Source: Sphaerochaeta sp. (GTDB taxonomy: Bacteria > Spirochaetota > Spirochaetia > Sphaerochaetales > Sphaerochaetaceae). From it: 8,373 bases of DNA. Below, in pieces: positions 1-7,447 of the stretch. The stretch's first letter is position 1. Every line of letters starts with the position of its first letter. Both the position numbers and the translations under genes were made by a program. Under the pieces are notes generated by a model, which saw only the letters and a list, made by a program, of their open reading frames with translations, had not been told where the DNA came from and made no database searches. The stretch covers positions 1-8,373 of the forward strand of contig DMAO01000327.1 in NCBI GenBank assembly GCA_003446545.1, in the 5' to 3' direction.

Positions 1-2
1 GG

Positions 3-14
3 GGTATTGATACC
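3..14. promoter_or_regulatory. Short dyad upstream of the Phd-Uma2 gene, possible autoregulatory operator
   Basis: GGTATTGATACC is an inverted repeat with 5-base arms (GGTAT/ATACC) around TG. It lies about 30 bases before the start codon of a protein whose N-terminus resembles Phd/YefM antitoxins, a family known to repress its own operon by binding short palindromes. The location fits an operator, but a 5-base-arm dyad is expected by chance fairly often and the window edge hides the rest of the upstream region. No convincing -35/-10 pair is visible in bases 1-45. Confidence 0.22.
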
Positions 15-45
15 TTTCATTGTATGGGACCGATAGGAGGATTTC

Positions 46-822
46 ATGTTGGTAACAGCTACAGAGGTGCAGAATAATTTCGGCAAATACCTCAGGATTT
101 GTTCGATTGAACCTGTTGTGATCACTCGCAATGGCATACCCCAAGCAGTTCTGAGTGCAGGTGGAAGTGAGCCTGGTTCCTCATTGGTTCTGGAACATGT
201 GGTTGATTATGGCCCTAGTCCAAGGAGAAACAGCTTGCTGGGGTACCGGGACTTTATCGATCTGACTGAAAAGAGTGACAATCGGTATGAGCTTATCGAT
301 GGGGTAGTGTATCAACTGGCCTCACCTGGATTTTCACACCAGAGAATTCTTGGAGACCTCTACATAGCGTTTTGGCAGTATTTCCAAGACAAGCCTGGGT
401 GCGGGCCTTTTCTTTCGCCTTTCGATATAGAACTCATCCGCCGACTGCAGGTGGATCATAGGAAACCGACAGAGGATGATATCAACGTGGTGCAACCGGA
501 CCTTATCGTGCTGTGCGACTATGAGAAGGACATAAGTACGAAGGATAGGTACAAAGGAATCCCCACCCTGGTCGTAGAAATCCTTAGTCCCACCAATAGG
601 GGCAATGACCGAATCCGAAAGCTTGGTCTCTATATGGAAAGTGGGATTCGGGAATGTTGGCACGTTGACCCAAAAAACACCTCAATCACAGTATATTCTT
701 TTTTGGATAATGAAATTCAGGACGAAATCATCTACAAGGCCGGTGAAGATGAGTACGCCCACTCCCTCTGCTTCGAAGGACTCAAGGCTCTGGTACCAGT
801 ATCATACAATACCGTTGTGTAG
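46..822 (+). CDS. Phd/YefM-like antitoxin domain fused to a Uma2-family (DUF820) PD-(D/E)XK endonuclease-like domain
   Basis: This gene encodes a 258-residue protein. The ATG start is fixed by AGGAGG at 35-40, five bases upstream. Residues 1 to about 40 have the Phd/YefM antitoxin pattern: a TATEVQNNFGKYL helix, then PVVITRNGIPQAVL, the strand that normally builds the DNA-binding dimer. Residues about 65-235 match the Uma2/DUF820 fold: YELIDGVV (E82), an S-P-x-x-x-H-Q segment near 93-99, QPD (D152), VEILSP (E178) and K192 before LGLYMESGIRECWHVDP. E82, D152, E178 and K192 fit the expected PD-(D/E)XK active-site set, so the nuclease core looks intact. Uma2 proteins are restriction-enzyme-like and abundant in cyanobacteria and some other bacteria, but their cellular role is poorly known. 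A lone Uma2 protein is about 190 residues, so the N-terminal 60 are an addition. No separate toxin gene lies next to it. The domain calls are firm; whether it is a self-contained toxin-antitoxin, a DNA-binding nuclease or a domesticated remnant is open. Confidence 0.85.
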   Translation: MLVTATEVQNNFGKYLRICSIEPVVITRNGIPQAVLSAGGSEPGSSLVLEHVVDYGPSPRRNSLLGYRDFIDLTEKSDNRYELIDGVVYQLASPGFSHQRILGDLYIAFWQYFQDKPGCGPFLSPFDIELIRRLQVDHRKPTEDDINVVQPDLIVLCDYEKDISTKDRYKGIPTLVVEILSPTNRGNDRIRKLGLYMESGIRECWHVDPKNTSITVYSFLDNEIQDEIIYKAGEDEYAHSLCFEGLKALVPVSYNTVV

Positions 823-830
823 GTATTTTT
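808..830 (+). terminator. Weak terminator-like hairpin at the end of the Phd-Uma2 gene
   Basis: AATACC (808-813) can pair with GGTATT (822-827) across an 8-base loop, and the descending arm runs into TTTTT at 826-830. The stem is short and AT-rich and spans the stop codon at 820-822, so it is at best a weak intrinsic terminator. An alternative pairing, GGTA(822-825)/TACC(830-833), would compete with it. It is listed because a separate promoter candidate follows, which suggests that transcription of sbcD starts anew. Confidence 0.2.
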
Positions 831-879
831 ACCCCCTATCAAGATCATACCAACAAAATCAAGGAATTCCAGAATTGCG

Positions 880-897
880 TTGAAAAAGGTTTTTCAA
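880..897. repeat. 18-base dyad TTGAAAAAGGTTTTTCAA upstream of sbcD, candidate operator
   Basis: Two perfect 8-base arms, TTGAAAAA (880-887) and TTTTTCAA (890-897), flank GG. With a 2-base centre it cannot form a good RNA hairpin, so a protein-binding site is more likely than a terminator. It lies 28 bases upstream of the -10 candidate at 928-933, roughly -60 to -43 from the predicted transcription start. That position suits an activator or an upstream operator. It does not match the LexA boxes I know (neither the E. coli CTG-N10-CAG nor the Gram-positive type). Confidence 0.4.
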
Positions 898-924
898 ACC
901 AATAATCCCTCCAAGGATAAAATC

Positions 925-933
925 TGCTATACT
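925..933 (+). promoter_or_regulatory. Extended -10 promoter candidate for the sbcD-sbcC-nuclease operon
   Basis: TGC followed by TATACT (928-933) matches the extended -10 pattern TGn-TATAAT at all but one position. No good -35 element lies 16-18 bases upstream, which is common for extended -10 promoters. The predicted transcription start is near 940, directly before the ribosome binding site at 941-946, so the leader would be only about a dozen bases long. The short leader is plausible but makes the exact start uncertain. Confidence 0.45.
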
Positions 934-951
934 TCTGCTCAAGGAGCTTTC

Positions 952-2190
952 ATGAAACTATTGCACACATCTGACTGGCATCTGGGAAGAATGCTCTATA
1001 GAGAGAAACGCTATGAGGAGTTCTCCCTCTTCCTCGATTGGTTGCTTGATACAATCATTGAGCAACAGATAGATATCCTTCTGATCAGCGGTGATGTCTT
1101 TGACACCACCACACCGAGCAACCTTGCACAGAAGCTCTATTACAACTTCCTTTCCAGACTATCCCTGACCACTTGTCACAGTACTGTCATCATCGGAGGA
1201 AACCATGACTCGCCTACCTTTTTGAATGCTCCCAAAGCCCTATTGGAGGCCTTCAATGTGCATGTGGTGGGAGCAAAGGCAGATCTGATAGAGGAAGAAG
1301 TGCTCACCCTCTACCATGACGGCAAACCAGAAGCCATTGTCTGTGCCGTCCCGTACCTCCGTGACAGGGACATCCGCTTTGTCGAACCAGGGGAGAGCCT
1401 TGAAGACAAGAATACCAAGCTAGCAGAAGGGATAAGATCCCATTACGAGGAGGTCTGTTCCTTGGCAGTGAAGAAGCGTGAAGCTAGTGAGCTGGGGGGC
1501 TATCCTTCTGTCCCCATCATTGCCATGGGTCACCTCTTTGCTACAGGGGGACAGACTATCGATGGTGATGGCGTGCGTGATCTCTATGTAGGATCGTTAA
1601 GCCATATCGGAAGCGACATGTTTCCCCCATCCATTGACTATCTTGCATTGGGCCATTTGCATGTCCCCCAGTTGGTGGGAGGCCTCTCCCATATGCGCTA
1701 CAGCGGCTCCCCGATCCCCATGGGGTTCGGTGAAGCTAAGCAGGACAAACAGGTAGTACTTGTGGAGTTCTCTGCATCCGATCCTGTCATCAAAGTTATC
1801 CTTGTCCCCCGTTTCCAGCAGCTTGTGCGTATCTCAGGCTCTTTGGATCAGATAGCCACCACCATAGAAAAACTCAAATATGAAGAGAGCCATGCCTGGC
1901 TCGAGATCGAATATACAGGATCTGATGCTGCAGGCAACCTTCGAGAGCAGGTAGATACCCTGGTAGAGGGTTCTTATTTGGTGGTTACCATCATCAAGAA
2001 CAAGCGAATCACAGAACGTGCACTGAATGCCATACATGAACAGGAGACTTTGGAAGACCTCGATACCTCAGAAGTGTTCAGACGGTGTCTGGAGTTGGAA
2101 GAGGTTCCACAAGAGGAACGCATTGAACTGACAGCATCGTATAATGAGATTGTTCAGACACTTGTAGAGCATGATCGAAGAGCAGAATAA
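952..2190 (+). CDS. sbcD: SbcD, nuclease subunit of the SbcCD (Mre11-Rad50-type) DNA end-processing complex
   Basis: The product is 412 residues, close to the usual SbcD length of about 400. SbcD is the Mn-dependent double-strand exonuclease and single-strand endonuclease of SbcCD; it cleaves hairpins and protein-blocked DNA ends in the cytoplasm. The calcineurin-like phosphoesterase motifs are all present: DWH (D8, H10), GDVFD (D48), GGNHD (N84, H85), GH (H194) and GHLH (H235, H237). The C-terminal part from about residue 280 is the capping and SbcC-binding region. I chose ATG 952 because AAGGAG (941-946) lies five bases upstream and the protein then begins MKLLHTSDWHLG, the normal family N-terminus. 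The frame is open back to TTG 880, but those 24 extra codons cover the dyad and the promoter candidate and are not SbcD-like. The stop is 11 bases before sbcC, so the two are co-transcribed. Confidence 0.95.
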   Translation: MKLLHTSDWHLGRMLYREKRYEEFSLFLDWLLDTIIEQQIDILLISGDVFDTTTPSNLAQKLYYNFLSRLSLTTCHSTVIIGGNHDSPTFLNAPKALLEAFNVHVVGAKADLIEEEVLTLYHDGKPEAIVCAVPYLRDRDIRFVEPGESLEDKNTKLAEGIRSHYEEVCSLAVKKREASELGGYPSVPIIAMGHLFATGGQTIDGDGVRDLYVGSLSHIGSDMFPPSIDYLALGHLHVPQLVGGLSHMRYSGSPIPMGFGEAKQDKQVVLVEFSASDPVIKVILVPRFQQLVRISGSLDQIATTIEKLKYEESHAWLEIEYTGSDAAGNLREQVDTLVEGSYLVVTIIKNKRITERALNAIHEQETLEDLDTSEVFRRCLELEEVPQEERIELTASYNEIVQTLVEHDRRAE

Positions 2191-2201
2191 AAGGGAAGCC
2201 G

Positions 2202-5200
2202 ATGAAAATTCTAGAACTAAGATTCAAAAACTTAAACTCCCTCTACGGGGAGTGGCATATAGACTTTACTGATAGTGAGTATGTATACAATGGTATCTTT
2301 GCCCTTACCGGTCCTACAGGGGCGGGCAAATCCACCATCCTCGATGCTATCTGCCTTGCCCTCTATGGGTCGACGCCAAGGCTCGGAAGGATTACCCAGA
2401 GTAGCAATGACATCATGAGCCGACAGACAGGGGAGTGTTATGCTGAGGTTGTATTTGCTTCCCAGGCAGGGCGTTATCGGTGTCATTGGGGACAGCATCG
2501 GTCAAGAAAAAAGGCTGATGGGGAACTGCAGAGCCCAAGACATGAGATAGCAGAGGCCACCGCTGAGGGAAAAGTTCTGGAGAATAAGCTTACCTCTGTG
2601 CTCATTGCTGTGGAAGAGAAGACGGGTATGGATTTCGACCGGTTCACCCGTTCAATCCTCCTTGCCCAGGGAGGTTTCGATACCTTCCTCAAGGCAACAA
2701 TCGAACAGAAATCCAGGATACTCGAACAGATAACAGGGACCAAGATCTACTCGGACATATCCATAGGCGTACATGAACGTCTGAAAAAGGAGGAAAGTAC
2801 CCGTGCAAACCTAGAAGCAGAAATAGGTGGTATACCGATCCTTACAGTACAGGAGGAGCAGGCAGCCCAAGAGGAACTAGCTGCATTACAACAACAAGAG
2901 GCCGAGGTTACAAACCTTGTCACGGACCTTTCAAAGTCCATAACCTGGTTGCAGGGTATACATCAATTGGAGAAGGAGATCTCTGACCTCTCTGGGGAGG
3001 AAACCCATCTTGTTAGTGCTCTCCAAGACTTTGCTCCCAAACGTCAAGCCTTGGATGAAGCTTTGAAAGCAGCAACCCTTGAGGGAGTGTATGCCACCCT
3101 TTCTGCTTTACGCATACAACAGACCGAAGACCAGACTTCCCTGGAAAAAGAAGAAGCCACACTCCCCGCATTGGAATCAGAAGCCGAGGAGGGCTCTGCA
3201 CGTCTGGTACAGGCAGAAAACGTGACTATTCTTGCAAGGACAGCGCAAAAAGAGGCGATACCACTACTCAAACAAGTTAGGGCCCTCGATCAGATTCTTG
3301 CACAGCTCACTGTGAGCATTACAGAGAGTAAGAACACAATTGCAACACACAAAGAAACCAGTAAAACCCACAAGACCAAAAGGGATCTTGAGACAAAGAA
3401 AGAAGCACTTGAACTGAAGAAACTCTCTGACATTGAGGCCTACTGTACCGAACACGCCCATGATAAGGCCTTGGTAACGGAACTGACAGGTCTTTCTGAG
3501 CAGATACAAGCCTTGGCTTCGAAACAGAAGGAGGTTGGTAAGCAAGAAGTGGAGGTCAAAAAGGCTGCCAGGGCACTCAAGGCAGCTAGTGAAGCACTTG
3601 CTGCCTGTAACAAACTAAGCCTACAAAAACAAACAAAGCATGAAAAGGCTAAAGGTGACCTTGAGGGCAAGAAGGAAGAACTGTCTCGTGTGTTAGGTGA
3701 TAAGCTTCTCCGTGAGTATCGGTCTGAAAAGGATGTCCTGTTGAGAGAGAGGGAATATCTGGCTAGGATTGCAGCATTGGAAGAGCACCGCAATCATCTT
3801 GAGGAGGGAAAGCCTTGTCCTCTGTGCGGTTCCATTGAACACCCCTTTGCCTTGGGTACCATACCAACCCATGATGAAACAGACAAACAGATTGATACCC
3901 TTACGAAGATTATTTCAGATGCTGAAACTTTGGAGACAAGCATTCAGCATCTGATTCAGGCTGAGCGTGATGCAAGCACTGCCCTCACCGAACAGGAGAA
4001 GCTTGAATCCGATGCCCTGCATGCTGAAGAACGCTCTCGTACTACCCATAAGATGAGCGTCGATGCCTTATCTGATGCTCAGTCGATGGGTGAGGCAATG
4101 GCAAAGGGGTTAGTGGATAGGCTCAAGGCCTATGAGATACAAGAAATTCCTGATGATCTCTCTTCGTTGTTGGCATCCCTTCGTGAGCGAAAGGATGCAT
4201 GGTTGAAACAAGAAGCTGATAAGAGAGCCATTGAAAACGTCCTTAGCACCATCAAGGGGGAGTTGCAACGCCTTGATGGGGTCATTGAGACTGAGAAACG
4301 TGCCTTGCAAGAAAAGGAAGATTCATTACGCGTACTTAGCGATGCCTTTGCAAAAGCTGAAGGGGAACGCAAGGGCCTCTTTGGGGACAAGGATGCTGAT
4401 AAGGAGGAAGATAGACTTTCTTCTGCAGTCCATTCTGCTGAGACAGCAGAAAAGAAGGCAAGTAAGGAGAGTGCTGACCTTTTGCAAAAAGTCAGAACCG
4501 CAAAAGACAGAATTGAGTCCTTTGAAACTTCCCTTGGAAAGCGAAGACCTCTGTTGGAAACAAAGGAAACATTGTTTTTGGAAGAACTGTCTTCCATCGG
4601 TTTCACCGATGAACGTCAGTTCCTCTCTTCCACCCTTTCTTTGTCAGATCGGAACCGACTTGCACAGGAAGCCAAGACCCTTGATGACAGGCAGACCGAA
4701 CTGAAGGCCAATCAGAGGGACAGGACAACAAGACTGGGTATTGAACTGGGAAAAGCCTTGACTGAAAAGGACCTTGTTGAACTGGAACCTTTGTTTGCAG
4801 AGAAAGAGGGTGAGCTGAAAGAGGTAAGGGATACTGTGGCCGAACACAAAGCAAAGCTCAAGGGGAATGTTGCTGCCAAACAACGAATTGCAAGTAAGCA
4901 AGAGGCAATGGAAAAACAGAGGAAGGAGTGCTCCAAATGGGACAGGCTTCACTCCCTGATAGGGTCTGCCGACGGGAAGAAATTCCGTAACTTCGCCCAG
5001 GGCCTCACCTTTGAACTGATGGTAGGCCATGCCAACAGACAACTAGAAAGGATGAGCGACCGCTACCTGCTTATCCGTTCTGCTGAACAGCCCTTGGAAT
5101 TGAATGTCATAGACAACTACCAGGCAGGGGAGATACGTTCGACCAAGAATCTCTCCGGAGGGGAGAGTTTTATCGTAAGTTTGACATTGGCCTTGGGCCT

Positions 5201-5450
5201 CTCCAAGATGGCGAGCCGGAAGGTGAGGGTTGACTCGCTCTTTCTTGATGAGGGCTTTGGAACCTTGGATGAGGCTTCTTTGGAGACTGCCCTGAAGACC
5301 CTTTCGAGCCTTCACCAGGATGGTAAGCTCATTGGTGTCATCTCACACGTATCAGCGATGCAGGATCTGATCAGCACTCAGATAGTCATTACTCCTGCCT
5401 CTGGGGGAAAGAGCCTGCTTACAGGCCCGGGTTGCAGCAGGGTGGATTGA
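2202..5450 (+). CDS. sbcC: SbcC, SMC-like ATPase subunit of SbcCD with zinc hook
   Basis: The product is 1082 residues, similar in size to E. coli SbcC (about 1050). It is the Rad50-like ATPase that binds DNA and controls SbcD. The two halves of the ABC ATPase sit at the ends. The N-terminal half has Walker A GPTGAGKS (37-44) and the Q-loop LAQGG (Q156). The C-terminal half has the signature LSGGE (984-988), Walker B SLFLDE (1012-1017), D-loop GTLD (1020-1023) and the switch histidine H1049. Between them are two long charged coiled-coil arms, rich in Lys, Glu, Ala and Leu, that meet at the zinc hook CPLC (C539, C542), almost exactly mid-protein. All catalytic residues are present, so the gene looks functional. 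The start follows sbcD by 11 bases with a modest ribosome site (AAGGGAAG, 2191-2198), which suggests some translational coupling to sbcD. No frameshift is seen. Confidence 0.96.
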   Translation: MKILELRFKNLNSLYGEWHIDFTDSEYVYNGIFALTGPTGAGKSTILDAICLALYGSTPRLGRITQSSNDIMSRQTGECYAEVVFASQAGRYRCHWGQHRSRKKADGELQSPRHEIAEATAEGKVLENKLTSVLIAVEEKTGMDFDRFTRSILLAQGGFDTFLKATIEQKSRILEQITGTKIYSDISIGVHERLKKEESTRANLEAEIGGIPILTVQEEQAAQEELAALQQQEAEVTNLVTDLSKSITWLQGIHQLEKEISDLSGEETHLVSALQDFAPKRQALDEALKAATLEGVYATLSALRIQQTEDQTSLEKEEATLPALESEAEEGSARLVQAENVTILARTAQKEAIPLLKQVRALDQILAQLTVSITESKNTIATHKETSKTHKTKRDLETKKEALELKKLSDIEAYCTEHAHDKALVTELTGLSEQIQALASKQKEVGKQEVEVKKAARALKAASEALAACNKLSLQKQTKHEKAKGDLEGKKEELSRVLGDKLLREYRSEKDVLLREREYLARIAALEEHRNHLEEGKPCPLCGSIEHPFALGTIPTHDETDKQIDTLTKIISDAETLETSIQHLIQAERDASTALTEQEKLESDALHAEERSRTTHKMSVDALSDAQSMGEAMAKGLVDRLKAYEIQEIPDDLSSLLASLRERKDAWLKQEADKRAIENVLSTIKGELQRLDGVIETEKRALQEKEDSLRVLSDAFAKAEGERKGLFGDKDADKEEDRLSSAVHSAETAEKKASKESADLLQKVRTAKDRIESFETSLGKRRPLLETKETLFLEELSSIGFTDERQFLSSTLSLSDRNRLAQEAKTLDDRQTELKANQRDRTTRLGIELGKALTEKDLVELEPLFAEKEGELKEVRDTVAEHKAKLKGNVAAKQRIASKQEAMEKQRKECSKWDRLHSLIGSADGKKFRNFAQGLTFELMVGHANRQLERMSDRYLLIRSAEQPLELNVIDNYQAGEIRSTKNLSGGESFIVSLTLALGLSKMASRKVRVDSLFLDEGFGTLDEASLETALKTLSSLHQDGKLIGVISHVSAMQDLISTQIVITPASGGKSLLTGPGCSRVD

Positions 5451-5455
5451 ACGAA

Positions 5456-5463
5456 AAGGAGGG
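5456..5463 (+). promoter_or_regulatory. Strong ribosome binding site that sets the start of the Cas4/RecB-DUF2779 gene
   Basis: AAGGAGGG lies seven bases (TTTTTTG) before ATG 5471. The reading frame extends upstream to a TTG at 5432 inside the end of sbcC, but no Shine-Dalgarno site supports that start and the extra 13 residues resemble nothing in the family. The site is stronger than the one before sbcC, so this protein is probably translated independently of coupling. Confidence 0.75.
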
Positions 5464-5470
5464 TTTTTTG

Positions 5471-7447
5471 ATGGAACACATACGGTATCTGACGAAATCA
5501 CGGTTCAAGCTTGCAACAAAGTGTCCCACAAAACTCTACTATACCAAGAAGGCAGAATATGCTGACCAGAACCTTGATGATTCCTTCCTGCTTGCGCTTG
5601 CCGATGGGGGGTTCCAGGTAGGGGAGCTGGCAAAGCTCTACTTCCCCGGCGGCCACGACATTAAGAGCCTGGATTATGAGCAATCGTTGGCTGAGACCAA
5701 TGCTTTGCTCACACATGAACGAGTGACTATCTATGAGGCTGCCATTGCGACGGGGACTCTTTTCATACGGGTTGACATCCTGGTAAAGGATGGGAACCAC
5801 CTTTGGTTATACGAAGTCAAATCCAAAGGCTATGATGGGAGTGGGGGTTCTTCCTTCACCAACAAGGACGGGACTATCGCAGCTTCTTGGAAGAGCTACC
5901 TCTACGATGTGGCCTTTCAGAAGTATGTCATTAAAGAGGCCTTTCCCCAGTATACTGTCTCAGCGCACCTTATGATGGCAGACACCTCTGCCTTGTGCCC
6001 AACAGACGGGTTAAACCAGAAATTCCGTCTTGTATCTGATGGATTAGGACGAAAATCAGTGAAAGTTTCTGATACCATCACCGATGAGGATCTTTCACTA
6101 CCCATACTTTGCAGCGTTAATGTTGATGACCTGTGTACGAAAATCTATGAAGGAGGCGACGGGGAGCAGGACTTAGGCCTGCCATTTGCCAAAAGGGTGA
6201 TTTATTTGGCTGACCACTACGCTTCCGATACCAAGATAGTCTCACCTATCTCTTCGGTGTGTGCAACGTGCGAATTCACTGCAACCGAAGAGGACGAACA
6301 TAAAGGACGTATAAGTGGGAAGAAGGAGTGCTGGAAAGAGAGGCTAGGGTGGGGCGATGAGGATTTCGCCACCCCGACAGTCCTGGATATCTGGAATTTT
6401 AGGAGCAAGGACAAGCTTATCCAGGCCAACAAAATTACACTCTCTGATGTCTCTGAATATGATATCAAGGCGAAGCCTGATGGCAGGCCAGGCCTATCGG
6501 CAAGCCAACGGCAGTGGATGCAGGTACAAAAGTATCAGACCAATGATGTGTTGCCATGGGTAGATTCAGAAAATCTACGAAAGGAAATTGACAGGTGGAC
6601 CTTTCCCCTACACTTCATAGACTTCGAGACATCCATGGCTGCAATACCATTCAACCAGGGGCGTCGCCCCTATGAAGGCATTGCTTTCCAGTTCTCCCAT
6701 CACACAGTTGACCTTTATGGGACCATTGCCCATGCAGGGGAGTTTCTCAATGCCACACCAGGGGTATTCCCCAACTACGAATTTGTCCGCGAGCTCAAAG
6801 CACAGCTAGAACATGATGATGGCTCGATATTCAGGTATTCCAACCATGAGAATACCTACCTTACTATGATCTACGAGCAGTTACAGAGGGATAAGGGAAA
6901 AGTTTCTGACTGTGATGAACTGTGCTCTTTTATCAAGGGCATTACCACATCTGTCAAACACTCTGCTGAACAATGGGAGGGAGATCGCACCATGGTTGAC
7001 ATGTGCGAGTTAGTCAAGCGTTTTTACTATGACCCTGCGACCAATGGCTCCAACTCAATCAAACAGGTACTTCCAGCGATTCTGAACAGCTCGACTTTTC
7101 TGCAGGAGAAGTATTCCCACCCAATATATGGATCTGAGGGTGGCATCCCGAGTCATAACTTCAAGGATTGGCAGTGGCTCTTCTTCAAGGACGGAAAGGT
7201 GGTCGACCCCTACAAGACATTACCCAGACTTTTTCAGGATGTCTCAGACAAGGATATGCGTCTTCTTTCCTCGGATGATGAGCTTCGTGATGGGGGTGCA
7301 GCCCTCACAGCATATGGGCGTATGCAGTTTGAGGAAATGAGTGACTATGAACGGGAAGAGATACGAAAAGCCCTGCTGAAGTATTGCGAGTTGGATACCA
7401 TGGCTATGGTCATGCTGTATGAGGGGTGGAAGGAGTTGGTGGGCTAG
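5471..7447 (+). CDS. DUF2779 protein: Cas4/RecB-like nuclease domain with probable Fe-S cysteines fused to a DEDD-type exonuclease-like domain
   Basis: The product has 658 residues. The N-terminal half (about 1-290) looks like a Cas4/RecB-type PD-(D/E)XK nuclease: GE near 51-52, D102 in RVDIL, EVK (E115, K117), then Q150 and Y152 in the QKY motif. C18 plus C264, C267 and C287 reproduce the one-plus-three cysteine arrangement that holds a 4Fe-4S cluster in Cas4 and AddB. The C-terminal half (about 375-658) matches DUF2779: FIDFET (D384, E386), YSNHE (N458, E460), VDMCEL (D510), GSNSIKQVLP (526-535) and KYCELDTMAMV (D642). These acidic motifs in this order suggest an RNase H-fold DEDD exonuclease like DnaQ, which is my inference. 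The gene follows sbcC by 20 bases on the same strand and probably shares its transcript, which suggests a role in DNA end processing. Activity and substrate are unknown. The family call is solid; the dual-nuclease reading is likely but unproven. Confidence 0.85.
   Translation: MEHIRYLTKSRFKLATKCPTKLYYTKKAEYADQNLDDSFLLALADGGFQVGELAKLYFPGGHDIKSLDYEQSLAETNALLTHERVTIYEAAIATGTLFIRVDILVKDGNHLWLYEVKSKGYDGSGGSSFTNKDGTIAASWKSYLYDVAFQKYVIKEAFPQYTVSAHLMMADTSALCPTDGLNQKFRLVSDGLGRKSVKVSDTITDEDLSLPILCSVNVDDLCTKIYEGGDGEQDLGLPFAKRVIYLADHYASDTKIVSPISSVCATCEFTATEEDEHKGRISGKKECWKERLGWGDEDFATPTVLDIWNFRSKDKLIQANKITLSDVSEYDIKAKPDGRPGLSASQRQWMQVQKYQTNDVLPWVDSENLRKEIDRWTFPLHFIDFETSMAAIPFNQGRRPYEGIAFQFSHHTVDLYGTIAHAGEFLNATPGVFPNYEFVRELKAQLEHDDGSIFRYSNHENTYLTMIYEQLQRDKGKVSDCDELCSFIKGITTSVKHSAEQWEGDRTMVDMCELVKRFYYDPATNGSNSIKQVLPAILNSSTFLQEKYSHPIYGSEGGIPSHNFKDWQWLFFKDGKVVDPYKTLPRLFQDVSDKDMRLLSSDDELRDGGAALTAYGRMQFEEMSDYEREEIRKALLKYCELDTMAMVMLYEGWKELVG

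Noticed and set aside
1..36. Possible tail of an upstream gene, reading GVLIPFIVWDR then TAG at 34-36.
   Set aside because: Eleven codons from the window edge cannot be told from a chance open frame.
334..663. Antisense open frame of 109 codons inside the Phd-Uma2 gene.
   Set aside because: It lies entirely opposite a well-supported gene, shows no family pattern and no ribosome site.
4130..4606. Antisense open frame of 158 codons inside sbcC, plus several other long opposite-strand frames there.
   Set aside because: The Ser/Phe/Leu-rich composition is what the complement of Lys/Glu-rich coiled-coil codons gives; sbcC itself is unambiguous.
4231..4704. Plus-strand open frame of 157 codons in another frame within sbcC.
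   Set aside because: It is embedded in the intact coiled-coil coding region with no start signal; sbcC continues without frameshift through it.
5471..7447. Reading the Cas4-like domain as part of a CRISPR-Cas system.
   Set aside because: No repeat-spacer array or other cas gene is present; the DUF2779 fusion and the sbcDC context suggest DNA-end processing instead.
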